DNA of 40,279 bases from Thermoplasmata archaeon. Lineage in GTDB: Archaea > Thermoplasmatota > Thermoplasmata > Lutacidiplasmatales > UBA184. The DNA lies in contig JAKIWX010000006.1 in assembly GCA_022749845.1 (NCBI GenBank), positions 1 through 40,279 on the forward strand. Direction: 5' to 3'. Under the pieces are notes generated by a model. The model saw only the letters and a list, made by a program, of their open reading frames with translations, was not told the origin of the DNA and searched no databases. The translations under genes and the position numbers were made by a program. Numbering within the stretch: the first letter of the stretch is position 1; each line of letters begins with the position of its first letter. Shown one piece after another: positions 24,525 to 32,194 of the stretch.

Positions 24525-24641
24525 AACCCTGGCCCGGCGGCCATTCCGCGCTCCATCCTGGCGGGTTCCGTCCCGCGCGAATCGAGGGTGAGGCGAAACG
24601 CCCCTTTCCTTACCGACCGTTTCTTACCCTCCGTTTCCGAC

Positions 24642-24647
24642 CTTAAG
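24642..24647 (+). promoter_or_regulatory. TATA-like element of the PolB2 cassette
   Basis: CTTAAG within GACCTTAAGCGG, centred about 32 bases before the ATG at 24677. It is the only AT-rich block in the last 40 bases before the cassette, and is probably the sole promoter of the three-gene operon. Confidence 0.5.
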
Positions 24648-24676
24648 CGGCCACGACCCCGTCTTCTCCCGTTACC

Positions 24677-25516
24677 ATGTTCGAGGTCGAGAGCCCCCAG
24701 TATGAGCTTCCGGCGACCCGGCCGGGTTCCTCGGCGATCCTCCTGCCTCGCCCGCTCCTACGGCCCGCCTCGGAGCTCGCGCGAGCCCCGCACGGGCGCC
24801 TCTTCCCGCTCGCGCCCCACCTCTACAGCTGGCTCGAGCGCCGGTTCGCCCCGGGCGAGGCGACGTACCTCTCGGGACCCGCCGGGGCGGTCCACGGCTT
24901 CGTCTCCTTCCTGCTCGCCGCCGTCGCGGCGGCGGAGCGCACCGTCTCCCTCCGGGACGGGGCGAACCGGTTCTCGCCGTACGCCATCGCCACCCTCGCG
25001 CGGCGCTGGGACGTGCCCGTGGAGGATCTGCTCCTGCGCATTCGGCTCGCCCGCGCCTTCACGGCGCACCAGATGGTGACGCTCGCCGAGACCTGGCGGG
25101 ACGACGAGGTCGGTGAGTCGACGCCCGCCGACCTCCTCGTGGCGGGAGACCCTGCGCTCCTGTTCGCCGAGGAGGAGGTGGAACCCTACGAGCGGGCGGC
25201 GCTCGTTCCGTACGTCGCGCGCTGTCTCAAGGATCTCCTCCGGGTCACGAACCTCCCGCTCCTCCTCGTGCGGTACTCCTCCCTCGGGGATTTCGAGTGG
25301 GAAGGAGGGGGCGTTCCGTTCCACGAGGTGCTCACGCTCCGCCCGAGCGAGTCGGGCGGCGTGCTTCTCGAGGCGGGCCGGGCACGGGAGCGGCTCGAGC
25401 TCTTGGAGCTCGCGCCCCACCAGCACCACCTCGAGGAGTACGAGCTGGACCCCGCAGCCGCGGGGGGAGGTGTGGAGCCGTGGGACGGACCGTCCCTACC
25501 TACCGCGATGCCCTGA
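24677..25516 (+). CDS. RadA/RecA-like protein with degenerate ATP-binding motifs (PolB2 cassette)
   Basis: A 279-residue RecA-fold protein. The best family anchors are LRDGANRFSPYAIATLARRW (residues 92-111), matching the 'DTEGTFRPERIxxMA' strand-helix of RadA, and RIRLARAFTAHQMVTL (121-136), matching 'NIxVARAxNSDHQMxL'. The Walker A position reads GPAGAVHG (67-74), so the catalytic Gly-Lys-Thr is missing. The Walker B position (ADLLVAGDPALLF, 151-163) is also altered. It probably cannot hydrolyse ATP in the usual way and may act as a RadA-binding or DNA-binding adaptor (inference). Its 3' end overlaps the next gene by 37 bases, and a family-B polymerase follows. It is the first gene of the operon. 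Confidence 0.72.
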   Translation: MFEVESPQYELPATRPGSSAILLPRPLLRPASELARAPHGRLFPLAPHLYSWLERRFAPGEATYLSGPAGAVHGFVSFLLAAVAAAERTVSLRDGANRFSPYAIATLARRWDVPVEDLLLRIRLARAFTAHQMVTLAETWRDDEVGESTPADLLVAGDPALLFAEEEVEPYERAALVPYVARCLKDLLRVTNLPLLLVRYSSLGDFEWEGGGVPFHEVLTLRPSESGGVLLEAGRARERLELLELAPHQHHLEEYELDPAAAGGGVEPWDGPSLPTAMP

Positions 25517-25776
25517 GCGAGCTCCTTGCCCGGTGGGAACGGGAGTTCGGCCGCGCGCTCACGAGCCCCGCGGACCGGGCGGCGTTCCACGAGCTCGTGG
25601 TGGCCGCCCGCCGGTACGTCTCGCAGGGCACGCTCATGTCGAGCGGGGACCTCGTCGAGCGGGCGCTCCTCTCGGTCCTCGTCGACCTCTTCCGCCGGTC
25701 CCTCGAGCGGGAGTCCGCGCTCCCCGCCGTGGCGGAGCTACCGCTAGAAAGCTTCGCCCCGGACGAGTCCCCGTAG
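25480..25776 (+). CDS. 98-residue helical protein of the PolB2 cassette, unknown
   Basis: Starts at a GTG 37 bases inside the preceding gene and stops 8 bases before the polymerase GTG. Predicted almost wholly alpha-helical: YRDALSELLARWEREFGRAL, ADRAAFHELVVAARRYVSQGTL, and SGDLVERALLSVLVDLFRRSLERES, with an acidic C-terminal tail (ESFAPDESP). I know no named family. Its tight overlap with the RadA-like gene and the polymerase argues that it is a subunit or adaptor of the same complex. A longer in-frame reading back to 25297 is Arg/Pro-rich noise and is not used. Confidence 0.65.
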   Translation: MGRTVPTYRDALSELLARWEREFGRALTSPADRAAFHELVVAARRYVSQGTLMSSGDLVERALLSVLVDLFRRSLERESALPAVAELPLESFAPDESP

Positions 25777-25784
25777 GGAGGGCC

Positions 25785-28085
25785 GTGCCCCGGGGCTGGC
25801 TCCTCGACATCACCTCCTCCCGCGCCGGCGACACGCTGCTCCTGTGGATCCGGGAGCGCGGGGGACCCGTGCACCGCGTCGAGGTCCCGTTCCTCCCGCC
25901 GTTCTACGTGACGGGCAAGGAGGACCGGCTCCGGGAGCTCGGCACGCTGCTCGAGCCCCGCCCCGACGTGGCGAAGCTCGGCGAGGAACCGACCCTCGCC
26001 TCGCTCTTCGAGCCCGAAGTGCCCCCGCGCCCGACGCTCGCCGTCACCCCGAGCTCCCACGGACGGCGCCGGCGCCTCGCGACCGAGATCGACGCCTGGG
26101 GCGGCTGCACCGACTTCCGGCTCTACGACGTCGACGTGAGCGCGCCCCAGCAGTACTACGCGGAGTACGGGCTGTTTCCCGGGGCGCCGGTGGCCTGGAG
26201 CGGCCAGCAGCTCACGGCGCTAGAGCCGGCGGAGGAGCCCGAGTACCTCCCGCCACCGCTCAAGGTGCTCGAGCTCTCGGTCGAGGTGGTGGGGGCGCGG
26301 CGGGGCCGTCCCGCGGAGCCCACCGATCCTGTGGCGCGCGTCCTTCTCGGCGAGGCGGTCGCGGAGGAGGAGAGCGAGAAGGCGACGCTGCTCGCGCTCG
26401 TGGAAGAGTTACGACGGCAGGACCCGGACCTCCTGTGGACGCAGGGCGGGGACCAGTTCCACTTCCCGCAGCTCTACCGACGCGCGATCGCCTCGGGGCT
26501 CGGCCCCGAGGAGTTCCACCTGGGGCGGGAGCCCGCCCCGTTCGGGCTCGGCCGCGTCGGCTCCTCCTACATGAGCTACGGCCGGATCTACCACCAGGCG
26601 CCCGCCTTCCCGCTCGCCGGCCGGTTCCACCTCGACATGAACGAGCGGTTCGTCCAGGACGTCTCCCTCGCCGGGTTCCTCGACATCGCCCGCATGTCGA
26701 GGCTCGGACTGCAGACGGTCGCCCGCCAGTCCCCGGGGACCGCCTTCTCGGCGATGGAGATCGCCCGGGTGCTCGCCGACGGCTACCACGTGCCGTGGAA
26801 GAAGAACCTCCCCGAGCGGCCGAAGAGCGCGCGCCGGCTCGTCGCCGCGGACCGCGGGGGGCTCATCCTGACGCCCCCCGTGGGCCTGTTCGAGGAGGTG
26901 GACGAGTTCGACTTCGTCTCCCTCTACCCGTCGATCATGGTCGAGCACAACCTCTCGGTCGAGACGCTCGACTGCCCGTGCTGCCCCGAGAGCCCCCACG
27001 TCGCCCCGGGGCTCGGCTACCGCTCCTGCACCCTCCGGGACGGGCTCGTCCCCCGGACGCTCCGGCCAATCCTGTCGCGGCGCCGGTACTTCAAGCGGCG
27101 CAAGAAGGAGACGACGGGAACGGAGAAGGAGCGGTACACGGAGCTCGGCAAGGCCTGGAAGTGGGTGCTCGTCACGAGCTTCGGCTACCAGGGGTACCGC
27201 AACGCGAAGTTCGGCCGGATCGAGTGCCACGAGGCGATCAACGCCTACGCCCGGGAGCTCCTCGTGGAGCTCATCGCGACCGCTCGGAGCGCCGGCTGGG
27301 AGGTGGTGCACGGGATCGTCGACTCGCTGTGGATGCTCCCGCCCCCCGGGGGAGACCCCGAGGCTTTCTGCGCCGAGGTCTCCGAGCGGACCCGCCTCCC
27401 GCTCGGCTACGAGGGACGGTACCGCTGGATCGTGTTCCTGCCGGACGCGGAGTATGGCCTCGGCGTGCCGCAGCGATACTACGGGCGGTTCCACGACGGG
27501 GAGTTCAAGCTCCGGGGGATCGAGGTGCGGCGGGGGGACACGTGCGAGTTCGTACGGACGACGCAGGAGGCGGTGCTCGAACTGCTCGGTAAGGCAGCGA
27601 ACGGCCACGAGTTCCGGGCCGCGATTCCCCGGGCGCTCGCGCTCGGCAAGGCCCGGGTCGACCGGCTCGCGGAGGGGAGCTGGCCGCGGGAGGAACTCCT
27701 CCTCACGCAGCGGATCGCGCAGTCGCTCGAAGAGTACCGCCTCCTCTCGCCGACCGTCGCCGCGCTGCGGCAGCTGAGGGAGGTCGGGATCGTGCGCGAG
27801 CCGGGCCAGGAGGTGAGCTTCCTCCTGATGGAGCGTTCCTCCCGGGACTGGCGGCGCAAGGCGCGGCCGGAGCAGCTCGTCACGGGGGAGGAGGACTACG
27901 ACGTCCAGGCGTACGCAGAGCTCCTCGCCCGGAGTTTCGCGACGCTGTTCGCCCCGTTCGGTCTCACCGAGGAGCGGGTGCTGCAGGGCTGGGGTTACCC
28001 GTACCGCGCCGCGCCCACGCCGAGCGTACGGGACCACAGGTCGCTCGAGTATCGGGGGCAACGGGGTCTCTGGGGCGCAACTTAG
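25785..28085 (+). CDS. Degenerate family-B DNA polymerase (PolB2 type)
   Basis: A 766-residue family-B polymerase. Motif A is intact: DFVSLYPSIM with Asp376. Motif B keeps Lys459 and the Gly-Tyr-x-Gly-Tyr end but reads VTSFGYQG where active enzymes have NSxYGYxG. Motif C is HGIVDS (509-514) instead of YGDTDS: the first Asp is Ile511, the second (Asp513, the usual metal ligand) remains. Exo I reads LELSVEV (162-168), so the 'DxE' exonuclease pair is broken. Four cysteines after motif A (397, 399, 400, 415) could bind a metal. The GTG at 25785 is chosen because the open frame upstream is antisense-like noise overlapping two genes. It is likely a translesion or accessory polymerase. Confidence 0.85.
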   Translation: MPRGWLLDITSSRAGDTLLLWIRERGGPVHRVEVPFLPPFYVTGKEDRLRELGTLLEPRPDVAKLGEEPTLASLFEPEVPPRPTLAVTPSSHGRRRRLATEIDAWGGCTDFRLYDVDVSAPQQYYAEYGLFPGAPVAWSGQQLTALEPAEEPEYLPPPLKVLELSVEVVGARRGRPAEPTDPVARVLLGEAVAEEESEKATLLALVEELRRQDPDLLWTQGGDQFHFPQLYRRAIASGLGPEEFHLGREPAPFGLGRVGSSYMSYGRIYHQAPAFPLAGRFHLDMNERFVQDVSLAGFLDIARMSRLGLQTVARQSPGTAFSAMEIARVLADGYHVPWKKNLPERPKSARRLVAADRGGLILTPPVGLFEEVDEFDFVSLYPSIMVEHNLSVETLDCPCCPESPHVAPGLGYRSCTLRDGLVPRTLRPILSRRRYFKRRKKETTGTEKERYTELGKAWKWVLVTSFGYQGYRNAKFGRIECHEAINAYARELLVELIATARSAGWEVVHGIVDSLWMLPPPGGDPEAFCAEVSERTRLPLGYEGRYRWIVFLPDAEYGLGVPQRYYGRFHDGEFKLRGIEVRRGDTCEFVRTTQEAVLELLGKAANGHEFRAAIPRALALGKARVDRLAEGSWPREELLLTQRIAQSLEEYRLLSPTVAALRQLREVGIVREPGQEVSFLLMERSSRDWRRKARPEQLVTGEEDYDVQAYAELLARSFATLFAPFGLTEERVLQGWGYPYRAAPTPSVRDHRSLEYRGQRGLWGAT

Positions 28086-28164
28086 GCACGGGAAGCTCGC
28101 GGTCCGGGGGGTGGTGTCCTGCCGCGTGAATCCGCGCCCAACGTTGGCTGCCGGTCGTTCAGGG

Positions 28165-28170
28165 TTTAAC
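28165..28170 (+). promoter_or_regulatory. TATA box of the ROK kinase gene
   Basis: TTTAAC, centred about 30 bases before the ATG at 28197, with no ribosome-binding sequence in between; predicts a leaderless or very short-leader mRNA. Confidence 0.55.
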
Positions 28171-28196
28171 TGCGCGGTGGGGTCCGCCAACTCGAT

Positions 28197-28982
28197 ATGG
28201 CCGCCCACGCGAGACGTCGAGCCCCGCGCATCCTGGTAATCGACGTCGGGGGAACCCACGTGAAGGCGGGGTTCCCGAACGAAGCGAGGAGGATCCGGAT
28301 CCCCTCGGGGCCCTCGATGGGCCCGGTGAAGATGGTCCGGAAGCTGAAGGAGAGGCTGCACGGGAAGCGGTACAGCGTCGTGTCCATCGGCTATCCGGGC
28401 CTGGTGGTCCACGGCCGGATCCTTCGGGAACCACGCAACCTCGGGAAGGGCTGGGTCGCCTTCGATTTCCCGAAGGCGCTCGGTCACCCGGTCCGAATCC
28501 TCAACGATGCGGCGATGCAGGCCCTCGGGAGCTACGAGGGCGGCCGCATGCTGTTCCTCGGGCTCGGGACCGGACTCGGGACGGCCATGATCGTCGATGG
28601 GAGGCTCGAGCCGATGGAGCTCGCCCACCTCCCGTACAAGAAGGGGGGGACGTTCGAGGATTTCGTCGGGGAGGCGGCCCGGAAGCGCCTCGGGCGAAAG
28701 CGCTGGCAGAAGGAGGTGTTTGCGATCGTGCGGAAGCTATCCGCGGTCCTCGAGCCGGACTACGTGGTGCTCGGCGGCGGGAACCTGCGCCGGCTCAAGT
28801 CGCTCCCCCCAGGGTCCCGCCGCGGGAACAACCGCAACGCTTTCGTCGGTGGGGAACGGTTGTGGAAGGCGCGCGGAGGCACCCCCCTCGCCGAGGTCGA
28901 ACGGGTTAAGCCGAGCCGCTCTGGCTCGCCCCGCCCTCGCTCGCGGAAGGTGGCCAGGCGAGCCATCGCCGCCCCTCGTTAG
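28197..28982 (+). CDS. ROK-family / polyphosphate-glucokinase-like sugar kinase
   Basis: A 261-residue ASKHA-fold kinase. VIDVGGTHVKAGF (14-26) is the phosphate-1 loop. VSIGYPGLV near 62 is the sugar-binding stretch. ILNDAAMQALGSYEGG near 100 has the catalytic Asp, and MLFLGLGTGLGTAMI is the phosphate-2 loop. The ROK zinc motif (CxCGxxGC) is absent, and ELAHLPYKKGGTFEDFVG matches the polyphosphate glucokinase branch, so it may use polyphosphate and/or ATP to make glucose-6-phosphate. The last ~30 residues are basic and disordered. It is transcribed away from the PolB2 cassette's end and convergent with the sensor gene. Confidence 0.88.
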   Translation: MAAHARRRAPRILVIDVGGTHVKAGFPNEARRIRIPSGPSMGPVKMVRKLKERLHGKRYSVVSIGYPGLVVHGRILREPRNLGKGWVAFDFPKALGHPVRILNDAAMQALGSYEGGRMLFLGLGTGLGTAMIVDGRLEPMELAHLPYKKGGTFEDFVGEAARKRLGRKRWQKEVFAIVRKLSAVLEPDYVVLGGGNLRRLKSLPPGSRRGNNRNAFVGGERLWKARGGTPLAEVERVKPSRSGSPRPRSRKVARRAIAAPR

Positions 28983-29051
28983 CCATCGCCCGTCACTACG
29001 TCGCCCGTCAGCTTCTTGGGGCTCGAAGGCCGCCCCCACTCGCGGCGGCGA

Positions 29052-30563
29052 CTACCGATCGGCGCCGGCCGTGTCCACCGGTCGCTTCGGTCGAGCGGCC
29101 GGGGCGATGGAGGGGATCATCCAGAGGCCGAATCCCTCGCTCCGTGAGTCCTCCGTTGGATCCCCCCGCGCGAGGCGACGAAGCTCGTCGTCGATGTGCT
29201 GCCGTTCGGTGATGTCCTGGGCGGTCCCCGCGATCCGGGTAACGTTCCCATCCGCGACGCCGGCGACATGTATCGTGTGGAGCAACGTGCGTACGTTCCC
29301 GTCGGGAAGGAGCAGGCGATACTTCCTCGGCACCGCGGCCTCCCTCGGGAGGTTCGGGCCGCGCAGCCCGGCTTGGACCTCCTCGAGGAACGCGGTCCGG
29401 TCGTCGGGATGGACCCGATCCACCGCGTGGGCGAGCACGACGGGGAACCGGTCGTCGCCGTAGCCGAACATCGAGTACATCTCCTCCGACCAGATCATTT
29501 TCTGTGTGCGAGCGTCGAAGCTCCACGTCCCGACCTTCGCGAGCGACTTGGCCGAGTCGAGTTCAGCGGTCCGCTCCATGAGCATCCGTTGGAGCTCCTT
29601 GCGCGTGTGGTCGAGCTCGCTCTCGAGCCGCCGGTGCCGGACCGCCTCGGCGGCCACCAGTAACGCCGTCACGGCGACGGACCCTGCGAAGATTCGAAGG
29701 GCCAGCAGGTCGAGACCCGGGGCGAGCGTGGCGAACGGCCCGTCCCCCGCCACGGTGGCGACGATGGCGACGGCCGAGACGGTGCTCACCGAGGCGGTGG
29801 CGCCGAGCTGTCCGAAGCGGACGGCGCCCCATGCGACGGGAGGGATTACGAGGAAGATCAGCGGGAAGCCGCCGAGGAGGGCGCTCGGACTGCGGGCGAA
29901 CACGAGCAGGGCGACGAGGAGGGTGAGCGTCCCCACCGCCAGGGCCTCGGCCGCTCCCGGGCGATCGAGCACAGGTGCAGGGCTCGAGACCCGTTGGGCG
30001 ACGGCGAGGACGAGGGGGGTCACTTCGATGGCACCGATCGCGTCCCCCAGCCACCACGGTGCCCAGACGCCCAGAAAGCTCCCTGGCGAGGCGAGGTGCG
30101 CGAGGAGGAGGCTCGTGGTGCCAATCGTGGCGGCGACCGTCGAGGCCAGAAGACCCGAGAAGAGGACGAAGGTGAGGACGCGCCTCGGGTGCGTGAACGC
30201 ATTACGTCCCGAGGCGAGGCGGACCGCGAGGAACGCGGCCACCACGGCCTCGAGGGTGTTGCCGGAGGCGATACCGAGGCTACTTCCCACATCCCAGGTG
30301 GTGGTGAGGTTGACAAGGAAGGCGCCCGCGAAGACTCCCGGCCAGAGCTCGGCTCCGCCGAGCAGCAGGGCCGCGATGGCGATGCCCGTGGGAGGCCAGA
30401 CCACGGAGACGCTAGAGTTCCCGACGGCGAGGAGGAGCCCGAGCTTTCCCGCGAGGAAGTACGACCCTCCCAGCGCGAGTAACGAGAGGGCTAGCCGCGT
30501 CGCCGGCGCGCGGGTCCACGGAGCGGTGTTCTGCCGGTGTTCCGGCCCTTCCTGTGCCGACAT
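29052..30563 (-). CDS. MASE1-PAS membrane sensor without an output domain
   Basis: A 503-residue protein. Residues ~15-305 are an 8-helix integral MASE1 sensor (YFLAGKLGLLLAVGNSSVSVVWPPTGIAIAALLLGG is its hallmark, with VWAPWWLGDAIGAIEVTPLVLA later). A coiled-coil (ESELDHTRKELQRMLMERTAELDSAK) leads to a PAS domain of the PAS_3 type (VGTWSFDARTQKMIWSEEMYSMFGY ... GTAQDITERQ). After the PAS only ~50 disordered residues follow: no kinase, GGDEF, EAL or HTH. The ATG at 30563 is used; a TTG at 30617 lies exactly 26 bases from a TATA element and would add 18 residues. Confidence 0.88.
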   Translation of the reverse strand: MSAQEGPEHRQNTAPWTRAPATRLALSLLALGGSYFLAGKLGLLLAVGNSSVSVVWPPTGIAIAALLLGGAELWPGVFAGAFLVNLTTTWDVGSSLGIASGNTLEAVVAAFLAVRLASGRNAFTHPRRVLTFVLFSGLLASTVAATIGTTSLLLAHLASPGSFLGVWAPWWLGDAIGAIEVTPLVLAVAQRVSSPAPVLDRPGAAEALAVGTLTLLVALLVFARSPSALLGGFPLIFLVIPPVAWGAVRFGQLGATASVSTVSAVAIVATVAGDGPFATLAPGLDLLALRIFAGSVAVTALLVAAEAVRHRRLESELDHTRKELQRMLMERTAELDSAKSLAKVGTWSFDARTQKMIWSEEMYSMFGYGDDRFPVVLAHAVDRVHPDDRTAFLEEVQAGLRGPNLPREAAVPRKYRLLLPDGNVRTLLHTIHVAGVADGNVTRIAGTAQDITERQHIDDELRRLARGDPTEDSRSEGFGLWMIPSIAPAARPKRPVDTAGADR

Positions 30564-30638
30564 GAAGGAGGCCTTGGACCTGCCCGAGCTTCGGGCACTC
30601 CGACGTAGGCTTGTCAACTAGAGGCCCGATTCACACAC

Positions 30639-30647
30639 AATAAAGTA
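30639..30647 (-). promoter_or_regulatory. TATA box of the MASE1-PAS gene
   Basis: AATAAAGTA (TACTTTATT in coding direction), a strong AT block centred 26 bases from the TTG at 30617 and 80 bases from the ATG at 30563. Either the TTG is a leaderless start or the message has a ~54-base leader. Confidence 0.55.
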
Positions 30648-30686
30648 TCGAAATCCCTCTAGCATCGGGTAACCCCCGTCTCAGCC

Positions 30687-30869
30687 GTGTCGGAGGGGAC
30701 ATCACCGAAAAGTTCGAATCCCTTGCCGCACCCGAGAAGACTGCTCCCATCGAAGTTGAACTCTATCTTGCCGGCTCTCGCCTTCGGGTGGAAAGGGCGA
30801 GGATCTCACGAGGAGGTCGTTGAGCGGGCCATCGTTCAGTTCGCTTATGATAACTCTAAGTATGTCTAA
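30687..30869 (+). CDS. Possible 60-residue ORF upstream of fic
   Basis: A GTG-initiated frame ending 16 bases before the Fic start. The second half (GSHEEVVERAIVQFAYDNSKYV) looks protein-like and helical; the first half is Pro/Ser-rich and not. Third-position GC bias is weak. It could be a small partner of the Fic protein, such as an antitoxin, a degraded gene, or chance. There is no family match. Confidence 0.22.
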   Translation: MSEGTSPKSSNPLPHPRRLLPSKLNSILPALAFGWKGRGSHEEVVERAIVQFAYDNSKYV

Positions 30870-30885
30870 TTCATGATAAGCATTG

Positions 30886-31953
30886 ATGCCATCGTTGAAG
30901 CCCGACACATCGGCGGGATTCCACCCTCGCCTAGGGGTTGGTGACGACATCGGGAGACCCGCCGTCAGCTGCCTTCGATTGGACGGGGTCCTCGAGACGC
31001 GCCTGTTGTCCCCAAAGATCCATGAGATTCTGCTCGGGATGTCCCGGGTTCGCAACGCAGTCAGCAGCTTCCGCATTGAAGGGGAAACCGTCGAGTTGAA
31101 TCGGGCCCGCGAGCTCCTGGAAGGGCGTAAGCCCGCTACCCCGTCTGAACTTGGTGTACTGAAGCTGGCGAAGGAGTACACTACCTTAGGGAGGGCAAGA
31201 GCTCTCGAACTCACGGTGGAGGGTCTCTGCGCCCTCCACAAGCGATTGTTCGAAGACGTCCTACAGTCAGAATGGGTCGGAGTTCTGAAGCCTCGCCAGA
31301 ACTACATCGTGAACACGGGCTCGGATTCTCTACGGTTCACCCCCACCCCGCCCGAACGAACGGCGGGGGAATTGGATGCCCTGCTCCGATGGTATCGCGA
31401 CAATCGGTACGGTTTGCTCCCTCCGATAACTGCGTCCCTCTTCTTCGCCGAGTTTCAAGCGATTCACCCCTTCATGGACGGGAATGGCCGCATCGGCCGA
31501 TTCCTGAACATCGCGTTGCTGACAGATCTTGGTTGCCGAAGAGCTCCCCTAATCCCGCTCGACACTCGATTCTTTCGAACGAGCGACCACTACTACGATT
31601 TCTTGGGATCGACCAACTCTGGAGAGAGTTACTCGCTTTGGACGAGGTACTTCGTCGGAGAGGTAGAAACCGCGTACAAGACCGCCGCCAAGCAGGCCAA
31701 CCTGGGACCACTCGTGTCGAGGTTCTCACGCGAAAGTACTCGCACGCTGCTCCGATGGATTCTCTCGGGGGATGGCGGCTGGTTCAGCCGCGGGGAGTAC
31801 CCGAACCCGGTGAAGTACAGTCAACCGGCCCTTTGGAGCGCGTTGAACGAGCTCCTCAAGGCGGGACTGCTGGAGGCTCAAGGAGAGAAGCGCGGTCGAA
31901 GGTACCGACTTCGCTCCAACTTCTTGGCCGACGTTTACTCCCGTCGCTTCTAG
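30886..31953 (+). CDS. Fic-domain AMPylase with built-in inhibitory motif
   Basis: A 355-residue Fic/DOC protein. The active-site loop HPFMDGNGRIGRF (194-206) is complete: catalytic His194, phosphate-binding GNGR and Arg205. An inhibitory-helix motif (S/T)xxxE(G/N) is seen upstream as SFRIEG (61-66, Glu65), the class II arrangement that blocks ATP until released. FTPTPPERTAGELDALLRWY is the beta-hairpin/flap region. The C-terminal ~75 residues (TRTLLRWIL... LLKAGLLEAQGEKRGRRYRL) form a winged helix, as in Fic-wHTH proteins. It should transfer AMP to a Ser, Thr or Tyr. DNA here is visibly less GC-rich than the neighbours, suggesting horizontal gain. The ATG at 30886 is preferred over the adjacent TTG. 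Confidence 0.92.
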   Translation: MPSLKPDTSAGFHPRLGVGDDIGRPAVSCLRLDGVLETRLLSPKIHEILLGMSRVRNAVSSFRIEGETVELNRARELLEGRKPATPSELGVLKLAKEYTTLGRARALELTVEGLCALHKRLFEDVLQSEWVGVLKPRQNYIVNTGSDSLRFTPTPPERTAGELDALLRWYRDNRYGLLPPITASLFFAEFQAIHPFMDGNGRIGRFLNIALLTDLGCRRAPLIPLDTRFFRTSDHYYDFLGSTNSGESYSLWTRYFVGEVETAYKTAAKQANLGPLVSRFSRESTRTLLRWILSGDGGWFSRGEYPNPVKYSQPALWSALNELLKAGLLEAQGEKRGRRYRLRSNFLADVYSRRF

Positions 31954-32194
31954 CCGAGTGAGGGGCAGCGGACGAAGGTCCGGTCATGCCAATGTGTCGG
32001 TGGGGAACCCTCCCTGTCCCATGGTCGTCGCGCCGGGACCCTGGTCCGGTCGCCGCTCGGAGGGGTACGAGCCGCGGATGGTGAAGCCTCCAGAGTCGAG
32101 GTACGCCTGCCCGCGTGTCCCCAGGCTACGGCGGGTAGGGCTTGGCCTTCACCCCGCGATTGGACCCGGGGCAGTTGCGAGCCGATGAGTGAGG

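Noticed and set aside
25113-25784. N-terminal 224 codons in frame with the polymerase
   Set aside because: This part lies inside the RadA-like and 98-residue genes in another frame, is Arg/Pro/Ser-rich, and lacks polymerase features; the GTG at 25785 begins the conserved protein.
26409-28628. 739-residue open frame antisense to the polymerase
   Set aside because: Pro/Arg/Glu-rich mirror of a GC-rich gene with no recognisable domain; the sense strand has clear family-B motifs.
30705-30730. GTTCGAATC resembling a tRNA T-loop
   Set aside because: The flanking bases do not form the 5-bp T-stem and no acceptor, D or anticodon arms are present, so it is not a tRNA or an obvious tRNA-derived attachment site.
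31958-32188. 76-codon plus-strand frame between the Fic and DUF72 genes
   Set aside because: No start context, mixed composition and no similarity to known proteins; the gap is treated as non-coding.
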